Positions 37,237-39,025 of a DNA stretch of 39,025 bases are shown here, one piece after another. The stretch's first letter is position 1. Each line of letters opens with the position of its first letter. Source of the stretch: Porticoccaceae bacterium. Lineage in GTDB: Bacteria; Pseudomonadota; Gammaproteobacteria; Pseudomonadales; Porticoccaceae. Both the position numbers and the translations under genes were made by a program. Below the pieces are notes generated by a model, which ran no database searches, had not been told where the DNA came from, and saw only the letters and a program-made list of their open reading frames with translations. The stretch spans positions 1-39,025 of the forward strand of contig JAQWUP010000082.1 in the NCBI GenBank assembly GCA_029242085.1, in the 5' to 3' direction.

Positions 37237-38463
37237 ATGTATGGTATTTTAAATGGCTTGCGGGTTATCGAGGCATCTTCCTTTGTCGCCTCCCCCAGTG
37301 CGGGTTTGTATCTAGCACAATTGGGTGCCGAGGTTATTCGTGTGGACACCATAGGTGGTGGGCCAGACTATAATCGCTGGCCGAAAAGTAATGAGGGTGT
37401 GAGCTTTTATTGGGAAGGTCTCAATAAAGGCAAGAAATCCATAACGGTAAATATAGGTACTGATCAAGGTAAAAGCCTGCTTCAGGATCTGGCTTGCGCT
37501 CCGGGAGAAAATGGCGGTATTTTACTGACTAACTTTCCACAAACAGGATTCCTCTCCTATAAAACATTATCGGAAAAGCGTGCAGATATAATCGTTGCGC
37601 GGGTAATGGGCCAGTCCAATGGAGGACCAGCACTCGACTACACCGTTAATTGCGCCCTCGGATACCCCTTAATGACCGGGCCGCAGTCACTGTCAGATGA
37701 CGAGCCTGTCAATCATGTGTTACCGGCCTGGGACCTCCTGGCTGGCGCCTACGCGGCCTTTAGCTTACTCGCGGCCGATAAGCACAGAGCCGCAACCGGA
37801 GAGGGTGGGGAATACAAAATACCTCTGACGGATATCGGGGTAACGGCAATGGCGAATATGGGGCAGCTCGCAGAGGTTCTTTACCAAGATGGCAATCGCA
37901 GCCGGCATGGCAACGAGCTCTATGGTGCCTTTGGCAAAGACTTTAAGACCGCCGATGGTAAGCGCATGATGATTATGGCGATCACTTCACGCCAGTGGCG
38001 CGGTCTGTTAAGCGTACTAGAAATAGAGCAGCAGGTCAGTGAGATAGAGTCTACTAGAGGCGTGACCTTTGCCAAAGATGAGGGCGTTCGTTACCAACAT
38101 TGCGACGCGCTATATCCGTTGATTGAATCCCGTGTCTGTTTGCGTCAAGCGGCAGAACTGCAGTCTGCATTGGATGCTGTTGGTGGCTGCTGGGGTGAAT
38201 ACCAAACGATGCGTGAGGCTGCTGACGATGAGGATTTGGTTAAAAATAATCCTATTTTCACTGAGATTAAAAACCCAAGTGATTTTACCTATCCAACGCC
38301 GGGATCCGCGTTAACTATTACCGATCACAAACGTGGCACAGCCACAGTGGCACCACATTTGGGTCAACATTCAGAATCTGTTTTACAGTCAGTTCTGGGC
38401 ATGGATAGAGATAAGGTGTCAGACTTAGTAAGCCAGGGTGTAGTGGGAGAGAGCAATTTATGA
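37237..38463 (+). CDS. Class III (CaiB/BaiF) acyl-CoA transferase
   Basis: Transfers CoA between carboxylic acids through an Asp-bound anhydride. The 408-residue product starts GILNGLRVIEASSFVASPSA, has LAQLGAEVIRVD, the N-terminal nucleotide-like fold, and the catalytic Asp D166 in LPAWDLLAGAYAAF (equivalent to D169 of formyl-CoA transferase). I start it at the ATG at 37237, five bases after the thiolase stop; a longer in-frame start would place 28 non-homologous residues inside the thiolase gene. GGAG lies 11 bases upstream, a modest site. Its stop overlaps the next ATG (ATGA). Probable job: activating the acid substrate of this cluster with CoA. Confidence 0.88.
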   Translation: MYGILNGLRVIEASSFVASPSAGLYLAQLGAEVIRVDTIGGGPDYNRWPKSNEGVSFYWEGLNKGKKSITVNIGTDQGKSLLQDLACAPGENGGILLTNFPQTGFLSYKTLSEKRADIIVARVMGQSNGGPALDYTVNCALGYPLMTGPQSLSDDEPVNHVLPAWDLLAGAYAAFSLLAADKHRAATGEGGEYKIPLTDIGVTAMANMGQLAEVLYQDGNRSRHGNELYGAFGKDFKTADGKRMMIMAITSRQWRGLLSVLEIEQQVSEIESTRGVTFAKDEGVRYQHCDALYPLIESRVCLRQAAELQSALDAVGGCWGEYQTMREAADDEDLVKNNPIFTEIKNPSDFTYPTPGSALTITDHKRGTATVAPHLGQHSESVLQSVLGMDRDKVSDLVSQGVVGESNL

Positions 38464-39025
38464 GTACAGAATTTACAATCCACAGGGCCGCCATAGTAGC
38501 CTTGAATCAGTATGTTGAGCAGGTCCATCAGGTTGTTGCTAAGGCGACTATGAGAGAGGGTAAAGTAGTCCCAGCGTTAGCGGACCAAGAACAGAGAATA
38601 CTGCATGGTTATGCTTGGATTATTTCCACCTCAACAGCGCTCAAGGTCTTACTAAGCTGGGCAGAGTCTCTGCAAGAGGGCGGCAAATTTCGCACTGTAG
38701 AGCAGCTCAGTTTGCAAATAGCCTTTGGTGAATATCTAGCCCAAGTAGTGGGTGGGTTGGCCATGGGGCAGAACGAAGTTGTCAGGCCAGCTGATTTTGG
38801 CCTGAGTATTCAAGCCAGTGACTTAGCCAATAACAGTGCTGTTGCCGAGCTGCTAAATAACGGAAATACCGCCGAGACACGCCGTGCACTGGCTGAGCAA
38901 TGTCGTGATGGTGTGTTTGCAAGTGAAAATCTTGGCGATGACTTTATTGATGCCGCGCGAGAGCAGTATCATCGGTTTACCAATGAGCGAATTATTCCTC
39001 ATGCGCATCAATGGCATTTAGACAA
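38460..39025 (+). CDS. Acyl-CoA dehydrogenase with long N-terminal domain, 3' end cut by the window
   Basis: Starts at the ATG overlapping the CoA-transferase stop (ATGA) and stays open to the window end, giving 188 codons. It begins MSTEFTIHRAAIVALNQYVE; a helical region (~1-165, including HGYAWIISTSTALKVLLSWA) is followed by YHRFTNERIIPHAHQWHLD, a sequence I associate with an unusual acyl-CoA dehydrogenase group that has an added ~150-residue N-terminal domain before the usual fold. The catalytic base and FAD motifs would lie downstream, outside the window, so the family call is by resemblance. It is the fourth gene of the HMGCS/DUF35, thiolase, CoA-transferase operon and fits a desaturation step. 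Confidence 0.7.
   Translation, partial: MSTEFTIHRAAIVALNQYVEQVHQVVAKATMREGKVVPALADQEQRILHGYAWIISTSTALKVLLSWAESLQEGGKFRTVEQLSLQIAFGEYLAQVVGGLAMGQNEVVRPADFGLSIQASDLANNSAVAELLNNGNTAETRRALAEQCRDGVFASENLGDDFIDAAREQYHRFTNERIIPHAHQWHLD

Overview
The window looks like chromosomal DNA from a free-living, probably marine, gammaproteobacterium of the Pseudomonadales/Cellvibrionales type. The evidence is the conserved order tig-clpP-clpX-lon-hupB-ppiD, the mltD / yafS-rnhA-dnaQ block, an HsbR/HsbA-type phosphatase and STAS pair as in Pseudomonas, and a TonB receptor inside a catabolic cluster. Genus cannot be fixed by eye. I see no rRNA, tRNA, CRISPR array, insertion sequence or phage gene, and no gene-free stretch longer than about 225 bases.

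Layout. (1) 1-7,720: protein quality control and nucleoid genes on the + strand: the 3' part of tig (with an apparent frameshift near base 113), clpP, clpX, lon, hupB and ppiD. Clear hairpin terminators follow clpX, hupB and ppiD, and hupB has a strong promoter. (2) 7,757-15,463: mltD on the - strand diverges from yafS-rnhA-dnaQ-hrpA on the + strand; gloB, which lies between mltD and yafS in E. coli, is absent. (3) 15,590-17,489: a compact hvfABC-type RiPP metallophore operon: a 79-residue precursor with four EGKCG motifs, a DUF692 (MNIO) maturase and a DUF2063 partner, with a possible sigma-E/ECF-like promoter upstream. (4) 17,578-22,500: mlaA, an hsbR/hsbA-like regulatory pair, and a - strand dusA-tal-terB operon. 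(5) 22,724-23,662: a periplasmic metallo-beta-lactamase-fold hydrolase.

(6) 23,760-39,025 is a CoA-thioester catabolic region that runs off the window. On the - strand are an NTF2/SnoaL-fold protein, a VOC protein and a thiolase. Diverging from them are a FadH-like 2,4-dienoyl-CoA reductase and an acyl-CoA dehydrogenase, then a TonB-dependent receptor, a Rieske oxygenase, an enoyl-CoA hydratase on the - strand, and a coupled + strand operon: HMG-CoA-synthase-like/DUF35 fusion, SCP-x-type thiolase, class III CoA-transferase and an acyl-CoA dehydrogenase that is cut by the window edge. Together they suggest uptake, oxygenation, CoA activation and side-chain or ring cleavage of a hydrophobic cyclic substrate (steroid, terpenoid or similar), but the substrate cannot be read from sequence alone.

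The items most worth following up are the hvfABC peptide system, the undefined catabolic cluster with its odd HMGCS-like/DUF35 fusion, the tig frameshift, and a 15-base identity between the hupB leader and its terminator.
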